This document shows, in pieces, positions 1 through 8,041 of a stretch of 64,000 nucleotides of DNA. The stretch covers positions 62,001 to 126,000 of the forward strand of contig JAEINR010000001.1 in the NCBI GenBank assembly GCA_016342325.1, written 5' to 3'. The notes under the pieces were generated by a model that saw only the letters and a list, made by a program, of their open reading frames with translations, was not told where the DNA came from and did no database searches. A program made the translations under genes and the position numbers. The stretch comes from Desulfobacterium sp. Lineage in GTDB: Bacteria > Desulfobacterota > Desulfobacteria > Desulfobacterales > Desulfobacteraceae. Within the stretch, counting starts at the first letter, position 1. The number at the start of each line of letters is the position of its first letter.

Positions 1-398
1 ATCGTGCCGAAGTAGATCTCCTGCTCTTTGATGTCGCGGATGGATGTGGTGCCTGCTTCCTTGTCCACATCGTAAACTACGAGTCTTACGGTTATGTTAA
101 CGGGAATTTCATAGGTCATCCCCCGGCTGATGCACTCTTCCACAGAGTGCTTTGTCTCTCCGAACGAGTAGGAGACATATTCAAGGGAGGAGGTCCCTGT
201 AAAGTCCTTAATGGGAAAAACCGATTTGAATACCAGGTGTATTCCGATATCTTCCCTGTTTTCAGGGAAAGCATCCCTTTGCAGAAAACGTTCAAAAGAG
301 GTACGCTGCATTCCAATGAGATCGGGAATGTCAACGACCCTGCTTTTACTACCAAATTCTTTTCTTATGCGCTTGCTTGCCAAAAGGCTCCCGGTCAT
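1..398 (-). CDS. rpoB: RNA polymerase beta subunit, N-terminal part (cut by window edge)
   Basis: Encodes the N-terminal 132 residues of the beta subunit of RNA polymerase; the rest lies beyond position 1. Reading the minus strand from the ATG at 398 gives MTGSLLASKRIRKEFG, then VVDIPDLIGMQRTSFERFLQ and a segment with YEIPVNITVRLVVYDVD and IKEQEIYFGT, which is the typical start of bacterial RpoB (beta protrusion region). A TTTGGAG Shine-Dalgarno lies just upstream and an in-frame stop precedes the ATG, so the start is firm. It follows rplL at 117 nt, the standard rplKAJL-rpoBC order. The spacer holds a weak GGCC-TTATA-GGCC hairpin near 443-455; I see no clear terminator or attenuator. Confidence 0.93.
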   Translation of the reverse strand, partial: MTGSLLASKRIRKEFGSKSRVVDIPDLIGMQRTSFERFLQRDAFPENREDIGIHLVFKSVFPIKDFTGTSSLEYVSYSFGETKHSVEECISRGMTYEIPVNITVRLVVYDVDKEAGTTSIRDIKEQEIYFGT

Positions 399-515
399 GG
401 TATCTCCAAATATGGGTTATTATAACCGTGAAAGCGGAGACATGGCCTTATAGGCCCTGCCCCCGCATCGAGTGTGTGAAATTTACAAATTTTTTCAAAT
501 AGTTAGGACAAATTA

Positions 516-899
516 CTATTTGACAGAGACCTGGGCACCAGCTGCTTCGAGCTGATCCTTGATCTTTTCTGCATCTTCTTTTGTGATTGCTTCTTTAACG
601 GGTTTCGGAGCCTCGTCAACAAGCGCCTTTGCCTCTTTGAGACCAAGACCTGTGATGGCGCGAACTTCCTTGATTACACCAATTTTCTTGTCGCCTGCAG
701 CTTCGAGGATGACGTCGAACTCTGTCTGCTCTTCAGCAGCACCGGCATCGCCTGCAACCGCACCACCAGCCATCATTGCAACGGGAGCCGCAGCAGATAC
801 GCCGAATTTTTCCTCAAGCTCCTTTACCATCTCTGAGAGATCAAGGACGCTCATGTTTGCTATAAATTCAATTACATCATCTTTTGTGATATCAGCCAT
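516..899 (-). CDS. rplL: Ribosomal protein L7/L12 (bL12)
   Basis: Stalk protein of the large ribosomal subunit that recruits translation GTPases, present as dimers bound to L10. The 127-residue product starts [25 protein letters not shown] (dimerising N-terminal domain). It then has the Ala/Gly-rich hinge [18 protein letters not shown] at about residues 36-53, and a C-terminal domain with EKTEFDVIL-like and [19 protein letters not shown] motifs that contact factors. The ATG at 899 was chosen because AAGGAG lies 5-6 nt upstream; an in-frame extension to 947 would add a non-conserved leader. It follows rplJ by 66 nt and precedes rpoB. Length is normal for the family. Confidence 0.96.
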   Translation of the reverse strand: MADITKDDVIEFIANMSVLDLSEMVKELEEKFGVSAAAPVAMMAGGAVAGDAGAAEEQTEFDVILEAAGDKKIGVIKEVRAITGLGLKEAKALVDEAPKPVKEAITKEDAEKIKDQLEAAGAQVSVK

Positions 900-965
900 T
901 ATTTTCTCCTTAGAAAAACCTGTAAAGAGTTGCCTCTTTTTGATCATTAAAATTATCTAAAACGT

Positions 966-1487
966 TTATGCAGCCTCTTTCTGTTCGCCAATCGCATTGC
1001 AAACAGTGAGAAATGCCCTTGGAACGCCTCCAAGGACTCTAACCATGGCTGTCGGTACTCCGTTCATTGCTGAGAGCAACTGTGCCAGGAGGACCTCGCG
1101 TGACGGCATCTTTGCGAGCGCCTTGATCTCGTCAACCGAGAGGAGCTTACCGTTCATGGCTCCTGCTTTGATTTCAAGCTTGTCGTTTTCTTCGGCAAAC
1201 TTGACCAGAACCCTGGCTGGGGCCACGGGGTCGTCCTTGCAGGTAGCAAGGGCGTTGGGCCCTTTGAAGGAATCTTTCATAAGAGCGGTATCAGTACCCT
1301 CACAGGCCATGGCGAGGAGCGTGTTCTTCATGACTTCCAACTGAACACCCTCTTTTCTCAACTCAGACCTGAGCTGGGTCATCGCCTCGACATCCAGTCC
1401 CTTGTAATCGACAAGGACTGAAATTTGAGTCTCTGCAAGGCGGACCTTTACCTGCTCTACAAATTCTTTTTTATTTGATAAATTCAA
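966..1487 (-). CDS. rplJ: Ribosomal protein L10 (uL10)
   Basis: Base of the ribosomal stalk, anchoring L7/L12 dimers to 23S rRNA, and autogenous regulator of its own mRNA in known systems. The chosen TTG start at 1487 gives a 173-residue product beginning (M)NLSNKKEFVEQVKVRLAETQ and continuing with ISVLVDYKGLDVEAMTQLR, the usual L10 N-terminus, and ending with the L12-binding helix. A strong AAGGAGGT lies 9-10 nt before this TTG, whereas the upstream ATGs have no ribosome site and add unrelated residues. It is preceded by a long leader (1488-1665) that carries the L10-type regulatory RNA and is followed by rplL. Confidence 0.93.
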   Translation of the reverse strand: MNLSNKKEFVEQVKVRLAETQISVLVDYKGLDVEAMTQLRSELRKEGVQLEVMKNTLLAMACEGTDTALMKDSFKGPNALATCKDDPVAPARVLVKFAEENDKLEIKAGAMNGKLLSVDEIKALAKMPSREVLLAQLLSAMNGVPTAMVRVLGGVPRAFLTVCNAIGEQKEAA

Positions 1488-1539
1488 TAAACTACACCTC
1501 CTTTCCAAATACAACATTTTTTCAGAGGTGCCAACTATG

Positions 1540-1620
1540 CCAAAACAGGCTTCCGTCTCGGCAGGCCGGCAGCGCCGATTATACACATGTTCATGTGCAC
1601 CTACTGTCTTTGACAGACAA
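1540..1620 (-). promoter_or_regulatory. L10-type ribosomal protein leader RNA
   Basis: The rplA-rplJ spacer, read on the minus strand, contains CAAAGACAGUAGGUGCAC, then a small hairpin and a later GGCCUGCCGAGACGG. GUAGG and CCUGC can pair, closing a branched structure. This is the pattern I know from L10 leaders, where the L10-L12 complex binds a kink-turn and represses rplJL. The assignment is by recalled consensus; a covariance-model match would settle it. Confidence 0.6.
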
Positions 1621-1665
1621 TTTAAAACTTAATCTACCAGTGGCAGAAACGTAAGCAACTCTCAG

Positions 1666-2358
1666 CTATTTTGCCAACACCGGATCGATTTTAACGCCTG
1701 GTCCCATGGTTGTGGAAACAGTAATTGCTTTAAGGTATGTACCCTTACTGGATGCAGGCTTAAGCGCAACAATGGTGGAGAGAAAAGCCTTGATATTTTC
1801 AACCAGTTTTTCAGCACCAAAGGAAACCTTTCCAACCGGGGCATGTATGATACCGGCCTTTTCAACCCGAAATTCAATCTTTCCGGCCTTGAGTTCCTCA
1901 ACCGCCCGTGCGACCTCAAAGGTCACGGTTCCGGTCTTTGCGTTGGGCATGAGCCCCCGGGGTCCGAGAACCCTTCCGAGCTTACCGACCGTTCCCATCA
2001 TGTCAGGGGTTGCAATGGCCTTGTCAAATCCGAACCAGCCATTCTTGATCTTCTCGACGGTCTCATCGTCGGCTATGAAATCAGCCCCTGCGTCAAGGGC
2101 TTCTTTGCCTTTCTCACCCTTTGCAAAAACGAGAACCTTTACTTCCTTACCCAGACCGTTGGGAAGAACAACAGTACCGCGAATCATCTGATCAGCGTGC
2201 CGCGGATCCACTCCTAGCCTTACAGCAATATCTAAAGTCTCATCGAACTTTGCATAAGACGAAGCGAGTGAGAGCTCTAAAGCTTCATTGAAATCGTAAC
2301 GAGCCTGCTTGTCGATCTTTTTAGATACTTCTGTATATTTTTTACCGTGCTTCGGCAT
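1666..2358 (-). CDS. rplA: Ribosomal protein L1 (uL1)
   Basis: Binds 23S rRNA at the L1 stalk and helps release deacylated tRNA; in many bacteria it also represses its own operon mRNA. The 230-residue product starts [29 protein letters not shown]. It contains [25 protein letters not shown] and [17 protein letters not shown], both L1 signatures, and has the normal two-domain length. AAAGGAG lies 13 nt before the ATG, a rather long spacing. It follows rplK by 25 nt and precedes the L10 leader. Confidence 0.97.
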   Translation of the reverse strand: MPKHGKKYTEVSKKIDKQARYDFNEALELSLASSYAKFDETLDIAVRLGVDPRHADQMIRGTVVLPNGLGKEVKVLVFAKGEKGKEALDAGADFIADDETVEKIKNGWFGFDKAIATPDMMGTVGKLGRVLGPRGLMPNAKTGTVTFEVARAVEELKAGKIEFRVEKAGIIHAPVGKVSFGAEKLVENIKAFLSTIVALKPASSKGTYLKAITVSTTMGPGVKIDPVLAK

Positions 2359-2383
2359 TTTATATCACTCACTCCTTTAACGG

Positions 2384-2806
2384 TTAAACTACTTCGATGC
2401 CCATACTTCTGGCTGTACCAGCAATTATGTTCACGGCTGCATCAAGGTCAGCAGCATTCAAATCTTCCATCTTTGTTGTGGCGATCTCGACAAGCTGGTC
2501 CCGGGTTACCGTACCAACCTTGTCACGGTTTGGAACACTGGATCCTTTGTCTATCTTAGCCGCCTTTTTCAAGAGCATGGAGGCCGGAGGCGTCTTTGTA
2601 ATAAAGGTAAACGACCTATCCTGATAGACGGTAATCACCACGGGTATGATAGAGCCTGCATCATTGGCCGTCCTGGCATTAAAAGCCTTGCAGAAATCCA
2701 TGATATTTACGCCATGCTGACCCAGCGCAGGGCCGATTGGCGGAGAAGGATTTGCCTTGCCAGCCGTTACCTGAAGTTTTATCAGCGCCATTACTTTTTT
2801 TGCCAT
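2384..2806 (-). CDS. rplK: Ribosomal protein L11 (uL11)
   Basis: Binds the GTPase-associated centre of 23S rRNA together with the L10-L12 stalk and is needed for stringent-factor activation in known bacteria. The 140-residue product has the typical start [43 protein letters not shown] with the Pro-rich hinge. The C-terminal RNA-binding domain ends [23 protein letters not shown] precedes the ATG. It lies 39 nt after nusG, in the standard nusG-rplK-rplA order. Confidence 0.97.
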   Translation of the reverse strand: MAKKVMALIKLQVTAGKANPSPPIGPALGQHGVNIMDFCKAFNARTANDAGSIIPVVITVYQDRSFTFITKTPPASMLLKKAAKIDKGSSVPNRDKVGTVTRDQLVEIATTKMEDLNAADLDAAVNIIAGTARSMGIEVV

Positions 2807-2845
2807 CTTTATCTACTCCTGACACTTACTTTAATGTTTCTCTAT

Positions 2846-3376
2846 TTAAATCTTTGAAACCTGGGCGAACTCGAGTTCCACTGGCGTTGCCCTGCCAAAG
2901 ATGCTGACCAGAACCCTGATTTTTCCCTTATCCGGCAGTGATTCTTCTACTGTACCGTTGAAATTGGTGAAGGGGCCATCGGTTACCCGTACATCATCTC
3001 CAGGTTCAAAATAATATTTGGGCTGAGGTTTCTTTTTGCCCTGTTCCATTCTCTCTACGATTGCAGCGGCTTCCTGATCGGTAATGGGAGCCGGTTTGTG
3101 CTTCCCACCAAGAAATCCAGTAACTTTTGCAGTGGAATTTACAATATGCCATGTCTCATCATTTAAAGACATGCGCACGAGAATGTACCCCGGATAAAAT
3201 TTTCTTGAAGATTCCCGTTTCTTTCCGTTTACGAATTCGACCACGTGTTCGGTGGGGACGAGAATCTCACCAAATTTGTCCGAGCAGCCGGAATTGGAAA
3301 TTCTATCTTCCAGGGCGAGTTTAACCTTCTGCTCAAACCCTGAGTAGACATGAACCACATACCATTTAAGAGACAC
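2846..3376 (-). CDS. nusG: Transcription termination/antitermination factor NusG
   Basis: Binds RNA polymerase through its NGN domain and links it to Rho or ribosomal S10 through its KOW domain. The product (176 residues from the preferred GTG) starts [26 protein letters not shown], the canonical NGN start. It carries [12 protein letters not shown] near residue 65, and the KOW segment [20 protein letters not shown] with [14 protein letters not shown] at the end. Two GTG codons are possible, at 3382 and 3376. The second is preferred because GGGGAG sits 5 nt before it and overlaps the first. It begins 12 nt after secE. Confidence 0.95.
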   Translation of the reverse strand: MSLKWYVVHVYSGFEQKVKLALEDRISNSGCSDKFGEILVPTEHVVEFVNGKKRESSRKFYPGYILVRMSLNDETWHIVNSTAKVTGFLGGKHKPAPITDQEAAAIVERMEQGKKKPQPKYYFEPGDDVRVTDGPFTNFNGTVEESLPDKGKIRVLVSIFGRATPVELEFAQVSKI

Positions 3377-3388
3377 TGTCACTCCCCT

Positions 3389-3781
3389 TTATGCAAGGAC
3401 AACCTGAACAAGCTTTGAAAGGCTAAAATCGACCAGGCCAAGAAAAGCAGCAAGAATAAAAACAAGAATAATAACAACAACGGTTGAACCCGCCGTCTGC
3501 TTGCGATTCGGCCAGGTTACTTTTTTCAGTTCAACGCGAACCTCCCGCAGAAACTGAACAGACTTCTGGTAGAAATTCGGTTCCCCGGGAACTACAACTG
3601 CTGGAGGACTTGACTTTCCAAGTTTCTCACGAACCTTTGCAACCTGATTCGAGACCTGAGTTGTTGAATCTTCTCGCCTATCGGCCCCTTCGATTCCGCT
3701 GTCTCCCGCCAAACCTTCAGAATCCTGCACTTTTGTCTTGATTTTATCAGCTGGCGACTTCTTTTTTTGCAACCGTGCCAT
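3389..3781 (-). CDS. secE: Preprotein translocase subunit SecE
   Basis: Single-spanning inner-membrane subunit that clamps SecY in the Sec translocon. The 130-residue product has an unusually long charged cytoplasmic N-terminus of about 70 residues. The conserved core follows: FYQKSVQFLREVRVELKKVTWPNRKQT, then a transmembrane helix (about 102-121, VVVIILVFILAAFLGLVDF). The KKVTWP amphipathic helix motif is diagnostic. AGGAG lies 5 nt before the ATG. Short SecE proteins have about 60 residues, so the N-terminal extension is an added low-complexity piece. It lies between tRNA-Trp and nusG as in many genomes. Confidence 0.93.
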   Translation of the reverse strand: MARLQKKKSPADKIKTKVQDSEGLAGDSGIEGADRREDSTTQVSNQVAKVREKLGKSSPPAVVVPGEPNFYQKSVQFLREVRVELKKVTWPNRKQTAGSTVVVIILVFILAAFLGLVDFSLSKLVQVVLA

Positions 3782-3843
3782 ATCACTCCTGATTTATTTC
3801 TATCTTATCCAATCCTCCTGGATTCGACGTAACTGGTGGTGGC

Positions 3844-3916
3844 AGGTCAGGAGGGAGTCGAACCCCCAACATCCGGATTTGGAGTCCGGCGCTCTACCAA
3901 TTGGAGCTACTGACCT
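3844..3916 (-). tRNA. tRNA-Trp (anticodon CCA)
   Basis: A complete cloverleaf folds on the minus strand: acceptor AGGUCAG/CUGACCU, D-arm AGCUCCAAUUGGUAGAGC, anticodon stem CCGGA/UCCGG with loop CUCCAAA, and a T-arm with GGUUCGACUCC. The anticodon CCA reads UGG. The 3' CCA is not encoded. Its place between rpmG and secE is typical. Confidence 0.95.
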
Positions 3917-3962
3917 GCATTACCAACAGACATTGAAGCGGCAGTCAACTGCCTGACAGAAA

Positions 3963-4118
3963 CTATTTACGCGTCTCCTTATGAGTCACATGCTTCTTAC
4001 AAAATCTGCAATATTTCTCAAACTCGAGTTTATCAGGAGTTATACGCTTATTCTTTGTCGTTGTGTAGTTCCGCCTCTTACACTCTTCACATGCAAGAGT
4101 AACATTAACTCTGGCCAC
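3963..4118 (-). CDS. rpmG: Ribosomal protein L33 (bL33), zinc-ribbon form
   Basis: Small protein of the large ribosomal subunit. Translating the minus strand from the GTG at 4118 gives 51 residues: [51 protein letters not shown]. Cys10, Cys13, Cys37 and Cys40 form the two CxxC pairs of a zinc ribbon, so this is the C+ form. AAGGAG lies 6 nt before the GTG. It is nearly always found between tuf and secE in this gene order and is short enough to be missed by length-filtered gene finding. Confidence 0.94.
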   Translation of the reverse strand: MARVNVTLACEECKRRNYTTTKNKRITPDKLEFEKYCRFCKKHVTHKETRK

Positions 4119-4136
4119 TTGAAACTCCTTGATTGA

Positions 4137-5330
4137 TTATTCGATTATTTCTCCGATAACACCCGCACCTACAGTGCGTCCACCTTCTCTGATGGCAAAC
4201 CGAAGCTCTTTTTCCATGGCTATGGGAGCAATGAGTTCAGCACTGATTGCAGCGTTATCGCCTGGCATTATCATCTCAACGCCGTCCGGCAGTGTCAAAA
4301 TACCAGTAACATCGGTTGTCCTGAAAAAGAACTGTGGCCTGTAACCACTGAAGAACGGGGTATGACGCCCACCCTCTTCCTTACTCAGACAATAGATTTC
4401 TGCTTTAAACTTAGTGTGGGGCGTAATGGACCCGGGCTTTGCTACGACCTGCCCTCTTTCAACGGCCTCACGCTTGGTTCCACGAAGAAGAAGTCCGACG
4501 TTATCGCCTGCTTGACCCTCGTCCAGAAGCTTCCTGAACATCTCTACACCGGTGCAGATGGTCTTGGTTGTATCCCTGATACCGACGAGTTCTACTTCTT
4601 CGCCGGTTTTAACGATTCCTCGCTCGATTCGCCCTGTAACAACAGTACCTCGACCTGAGATAGAGAACACATCCTCAATGGGCATGAGGAAGTCTTTATC
4701 CATGTCCCGAACAGGCTCCTCAACATAGGTATCAAGAACATCGAGCAGCTTATGAATGGGATCTGCAGCAGGGTCGTCGGAAGTATCAGCCTCAAGGGCC
4801 TTAAGGGCGCTTCCGCGAATTATCGGAGTGTCATCACCGGGGAACTCATACTTGGTGAGAAGTTCCTGCAGTTCCATTTCAACAAGCTCAATGAGTTCTT
4901 CATCATCAACCATGTCGCACTTATTAAGGAACACAACGATGCTCGGCACACCAACCTGCCGTGCAAGAAGAATGTGCTCCCGGGTCTGGGGCATGGGACC
5001 ATCATCGGCGCTCACAACAAGAACAGCACCGTCCATCTGGGCGGCACCTGTGATCATATTCTTGATATAATCGGCATGGCCCGGACAATCAACATGGGCA
5101 TAATGGCGATTCTCAGTCTCATACTCAACATGGGCTGTGGAAATAGTGATACCGCGCTCACGTTCTTCCGGCGCTTTATCGATCTCGTCAAAGGCTACAA
5201 ACTCACCAAATCCCCGGAGGGCTGCATGCTTGGTAATCGCTGCGGTGAGGGTTGTTTTGCCATGATCAATATGGCCGATAGTTCCGATATTAACATGCGG
5301 TTTAGTCCGCTCAAATTTTTCTTTAGCCAT
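4137..5330 (-). CDS. tuf: Translation elongation factor Tu
   Basis: GTPase that delivers aminoacyl-tRNA to the ribosomal A site. The 397-residue product starts [28 protein letters not shown]. It carries P-loop GHIDHGKT (residues 19-26), switch II DCPGH (81-85) and the guanine motif NKCD (136-139), followed by domains II and III ending in [10 protein letters not shown]. Most bacterial EF-Tu have GHVDHGKT; the Val-to-Ile change is conservative. The gene lies directly downstream of tRNA-Thr(GGT), equivalent to tufB of E. coli, and is probably co-transcribed with the four upstream tRNAs. No second copy lies in this window. Confidence 0.98.
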   Translation of the reverse strand: MAKEKFERTKPHVNIGTIGHIDHGKTTLTAAITKHAALRGFGEFVAFDEIDKAPEERERGITISTAHVEYETENRHYAHVDCPGHADYIKNMITGAAQMDGAVLVVSADDGPMPQTREHILLARQVGVPSIVVFLNKCDMVDDEELIELVEMELQELLTKYEFPGDDTPIIRGSALKALEADTSDDPAADPIHKLLDVLDTYVEEPVRDMDKDFLMPIEDVFSISGRGTVVTGRIERGIVKTGEEVELVGIRDTTKTICTGVEMFRKLLDEGQAGDNVGLLLRGTKREAVERGQVVAKPGSITPHTKFKAEIYCLSKEEGGRHTPFFSGYRPQFFFRTTDVTGILTLPDGVEMIMPGDNAAISAELIAPIAMEKELRFAIREGGRTVGAGVIGEIIE

Positions 5331-5360
5331 CCTAGACTTTTCCTTCCGCTTGAATAAAAA

Positions 5361-5437
5361 TGGAGCCCATGAACGGATTCGAACCGTTGAACCTCTTCCT
5401 TACCAAGGAAGCGCTCTACCAACTGAGCTACATGGGC
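5361..5437 (-). tRNA. tRNA-Thr (anticodon GGT), CCA encoded
   Basis: Cloverleaf on the minus strand: acceptor GCCCAUG/CAUGGGC, D-loop AGCUCAGUUGGUAGAGC, anticodon stem CUUCC/GGAAG with loop UUGGUAA, T-loop GGUUCGAAUCC, discriminator U and encoded CCA. It lies 30 nt before tuf. Confidence 0.96.
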
Positions 5438-5489
5438 ATCATTACAAAGCAGTTGCAAACAAAATTTGTATTCGGACTGCATAGAAAGG

Positions 5490-5565
5490 TGGAGCGGGAG
5501 ACGAGGTTCGAACTCGCGACATTCAGCTTGGAAGGCTGAAGCTCTACCAACTGAGCTACTCCCGC
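5490..5565 (-). tRNA. tRNA-Gly (anticodon TCC), CCA encoded
   Basis: Cloverleaf on the minus strand: acceptor GCGGGAG/CUCCCGC, D-arm AGCUCAGUUGGUAGAGC, anticodon stem CAGC/GCUG around loop CUUCCAA, T-arm with GUUCGAAC, then U and CCA. Third tRNA of the tuf operon. Confidence 0.96.
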
Positions 5566-5667
5566 ACATTCAAGAGCGACGCCATGCAAGCAATCACCCT
5601 ATGAAGATCTATTCTATGCAGTATACGACCCGACCCAGGGGGTCTGCAGTCTCCTACATAAACTATT

Positions 5668-5752
5668 TGGTGGTGGGGGGAGGATTTGAACCTCCGAAGG
5701 CTTAGCCGTCAGATTTACAGTCTGATCCCTTTGACCACTCGGGAACCCCACC
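5668..5752 (-). tRNA. tRNA-Tyr (anticodon GTA), CCA encoded
   Basis: Class II tRNA of 85 nt on the minus strand. Acceptor GGUGGGG/CCCCACC, anticodon stem CAGA/UCUG with loop CUGUAAA, a long variable arm (CGGCUAAGCCUUCG), T-arm GGAGG-UUCAAAU-CCUCC, discriminator A and encoded CCA. The long variable arm together with GTA identifies tyrosine. Confidence 0.96.
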
Positions 5753-5766
5753 AATATGTTTTTTTC

Positions 5767-5842
5767 TGGAGCCGATACCCCGAATCGAACGGAGGACATT
5801 CTCATTACAAGTGAGATGCTCTACCAACTGAGCTATATCGGC
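5767..5842 (-). tRNA. tRNA-Thr (anticodon TGT), CCA encoded
   Basis: First gene of the minus-strand transcript. Acceptor GCCGAUA/UAUCGGC, D-arm AGCUCAGUUGGUAGAGC, anticodon stem CUCA/UGAG around loop CUUGUAA, T-arm CUCCG-UUCGAUU-CGGGG, then U and CCA. The order Thr-Tyr-Gly-Thr-tuf matches thrU-tyrU-glyT-thrT-tufB of enterobacteria. Confidence 0.96.
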
Positions 5843-5889
5843 CTTGCTTCGTTGCAGAAGCACTGTGCGCTTCACAACAAGACCAGGGG

Positions 5890-5918
5890 AATATAACAGA
5901 GGGGCCCCATATTGACAA
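5890..5918 (-). promoter_or_regulatory. Sigma-70 promoter of the tRNA-tuf operon
   Basis: On the minus strand a TTGTCA -35 (5913-5918) and TATATT -10 (5890-5895) are separated by exactly 17 nt. The first tRNA starts about 40 nt after the predicted start site. The bases after the -10 are CCCCTGG, a GC-rich discriminator of the kind that makes stable-RNA promoters sensitive to ppGpp. Stringent control is inference. Confidence 0.7.
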
Positions 5919-6084
5919 CCCAAAGATTCGACAGTTATCAGCAGCCTACAGCATCAACATAATTTTAGCGCACCATTTCACATCTTTTCCGCTCATTTAC
6001 TGCTATTTACTCTCATTTTTAAACTACCATACAAAATCAATGGAAAAATCGACCCCCACGTAGGCCGATCAAATCCATATTTAC

Positions 6085-6111
6085 TTGACACACCCCCGCT
6101 AATTCTATATT
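6085..6111 (+). promoter_or_regulatory. Weak sigma-70 promoter candidate in the 5919-6176 spacer
   Basis: The divergent spacer 5919-6176 holds no gene that I can see. On the plus strand there is a perfect TTGACA (6085-6090), followed 15 nt later by TATATT (6106-6111); this spacing is shorter than ideal. It lies 66 nt before the lytic transglycosylase start and may drive it. A TATAAT at 6160-6165 has no matching -35. Confidence 0.3.
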
Positions 6112-6176
6112 CATTATCAAACTCACCCGTCACAGACACCTCAACCTTAAACGCGCTTATATAATGATATAAATAT

Positions 6177-7952
6177 ATGAATAAAATAAATTCGATCATC
6201 CTAATACCATTTGTCATCATAGGTTGCCAGTCATCGATTCCAAGACAAGCTGCAATCACAGGCGAACAAACCGTCTTAGAACAACCCGCTCCATCCACAA
6301 CCCCGTCAGCCATATCCACAGAATCAACCAGCAGCATCAATCCCCTTACAGCCAATACCAAAGAAGCACTCTCCACCGCAGATCTCGACAAACAGACGTC
6401 CAAAGAAACCGCCGCGCAGGAGGAGATCGACCAAGCCCTGGAACTCTGTGACTCGGCACAGACCCTGTGGGAAAAAGGAGAACTCGAAAACGCCCTTGCC
6501 CAATTAGATATGGCCTATGCCACCATCCTTGACCTGGATATCGACACCCACCCCCAGCTCAACCAGCAAAAAGAAGATATCCGGTACATGATATCCAAAC
6601 GGATCCTTGAGATCTACGCTTCTCGAAACATCGTGATCAATGGTAATCACGACGCCATTCCGCTCACCATGAACACCTATGTACAAAAGGAGATCAAACG
6701 CCTGACCGGCCCGGAAAAGCGTTTTTTCATCCAATCCATGGAGCGGGCAGGCAGATACCAGCCCTTCATCGCTGCAGAACTAAAGAAAGCCGGACTGCCC
6801 GAGGAACTCTCCTGGTTGCCACTCATTGAGAGCGGATTCAAGATAAGAGCTCTCTCCCATGCCAGAGCCCTGGGACTCTGGCAGTTTATCCCCTCCACCG
6901 GATACAAGTTCGGACTCAAACGCGACTATTACATTGACGAGAGACTCGACCCTGTCAAAGCGACCCATGCAGCCATTGCCTATCTAAAGGAACTTCACAG
7001 TATGTTCGGGGACTGGGCCACCGTACTGGCTGCCTATAATTGCGGCGAAGGAAGAATATTAAGAACCATTAGAAAACAGAACATCAATTACCTGGATAAC
7101 TTTTGGGATCTCTATGAGAAACTCCCAAGGGAAACCGCCCAGTATGTTCCGCGCTTTCTTGCAACCCTTCACATCGTAAAAAACCTGGACAAATACAACA
7201 TCAAACCGGTCAAAGGGTTTGAACCCTATCAGTACAAAGTCTGCACCATTAAAAAGCAGATACAGCTCAAAGATATTGCAAAAGAGATCGGCGTAAAGAC
7301 GACCTTACTCAAGGATTTGAACCCTGAACTCAGATACGCTCTCCTCCCCCCCGAGGAGTACAAGATCCGGATCCCGGTAGACAAGGTAAACACCTTTATC
7401 GCTCGCCTTGACAAGATCAAGTCCTCCTACACCGCCCCCACCCGGTACACCTACCACAAGGTCAGACGAGGGGAGACACTGTCCGGCATTGCCAAGCGCT
7501 ACCACACGTCCCTTCGCAGGATCACCTCAGCCAACAACATCTCAAAAAAGAGTGTCATCGTGGCCGGAAAGGTCCTGAAGATACCCAACTCCAGCGCCAG
7601 GGCCAACCCCATAGTGGCAGGAGCCACCCCTCGCACCCCCGGAGGAGCTATCAAATACTCGGTAAAGCAGGGAGATAACCTCTGGCTCATTGCAGGACGA
7701 TACAAAACCACAACCAAGAAGATAATGGCTTCAAACCACCTCAGAAGCTCGGCACTTTATATTGGGCAGAAGCTGAACATCCCCACCGGAAGTGTCCGAT
7801 CCAGCACTTTTTCCACTCATTTTGTAAAATCCGGCGATAATCCCTTTACAATTGCCAAAAAATATAATATGACTCTCCATCGTCTTCTTACGTTGAACCA
7901 TTTAACGGATAGAAGCAAGATTTACCCAGGCCAGAAATTACTGGTCGAATAA
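6177..7952 (+). CDS. mltD: Membrane-bound lytic murein transglycosylase with LysM domains (MltD-like lipoprotein)
   Basis: Predicted to cleave peptidoglycan glycan strands to 1,6-anhydro ends in the periplasm. The 591-residue product starts MNKINSIILIPFVIIGC with a lipobox (IIGC, Cys17), so it is a lipoprotein. A low-complexity linker follows. An SLT-type catalytic domain spans about 180-330, with ESGFKIRALSHARALGLWQF (probable catalytic Glu218) and AYNCGEGRI. A divergent LysM-like segment lies near 350-410, and three clear LysM repeats start near 424, 491 and 545 (GETLSGIAKRYHTS; GDNLWLIAGRYKTT; GDNPFTIAKKYNMT). No good Shine-Dalgarno precedes the ATG; the signal peptide supports this start. 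tRNA-Arg begins 5 nt after the stop. Confidence 0.88.
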   Translation: MNKINSIILIPFVIIGCQSSIPRQAAITGEQTVLEQPAPSTTPSAISTESTSSINPLTANTKEALSTADLDKQTSKETAAQEEIDQALELCDSAQTLWEKGELENALAQLDMAYATILDLDIDTHPQLNQQKEDIRYMISKRILEIYASRNIVINGNHDAIPLTMNTYVQKEIKRLTGPEKRFFIQSMERAGRYQPFIAAELKKAGLPEELSWLPLIESGFKIRALSHARALGLWQFIPSTGYKFGLKRDYYIDERLDPVKATHAAIAYLKELHSMFGDWATVLAAYNCGEGRILRTIRKQNINYLDNFWDLYEKLPRETAQYVPRFLATLHIVKNLDKYNIKPVKGFEPYQYKVCTIKKQIQLKDIAKEIGVKTTLLKDLNPELRYALLPPEEYKIRIPVDKVNTFIARLDKIKSSYTAPTRYTYHKVRRGETLSGIAKRYHTSLRRITSANNISKKSVIVAGKVLKIPNSSARANPIVAGATPRTPGGAIKYSVKQGDNLWLIAGRYKTTTKKIMASNHLRSSALYIGQKLNIPTGSVRSSTFSTHFVKSGDNPFTIAKKYNMTLHRLLTLNHLTDRSKIYPGQKLLVE

Positions 7953-7957
7953 TATAA

Positions 7958-8032
7958 GCCCCCGTAGCTCAGTGGATAGAGCATTGGATTCCTAATCCAT
8001 GTGCGCAAGTTCGATTCTTGCCGGGGGCACCA
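7958..8032 (+). tRNA. tRNA-Arg (anticodon CCT), CCA encoded
   Basis: Cloverleaf: acceptor GCCCCCG/CGGGGGC, D-arm AGCUCAGUGGAUAGAGC, anticodon stem UGGA/UCCA with loop UUCCUAA, T-arm with GUUCGAUUC, discriminator A and CCA. It lies 5 nt after mltD and 9 nt before the U32 gene, so it is probably cut out of a longer messenger. Confidence 0.95.
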
Positions 8033-8041
8033 AATCTTACC

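Noticed and set aside
8018-8041. Upstream ATG for the U32 gene
   Set aside because: Lies inside the tRNA-Arg T-arm and acceptor stem; the ATG at 8042 gives the family N-terminus.
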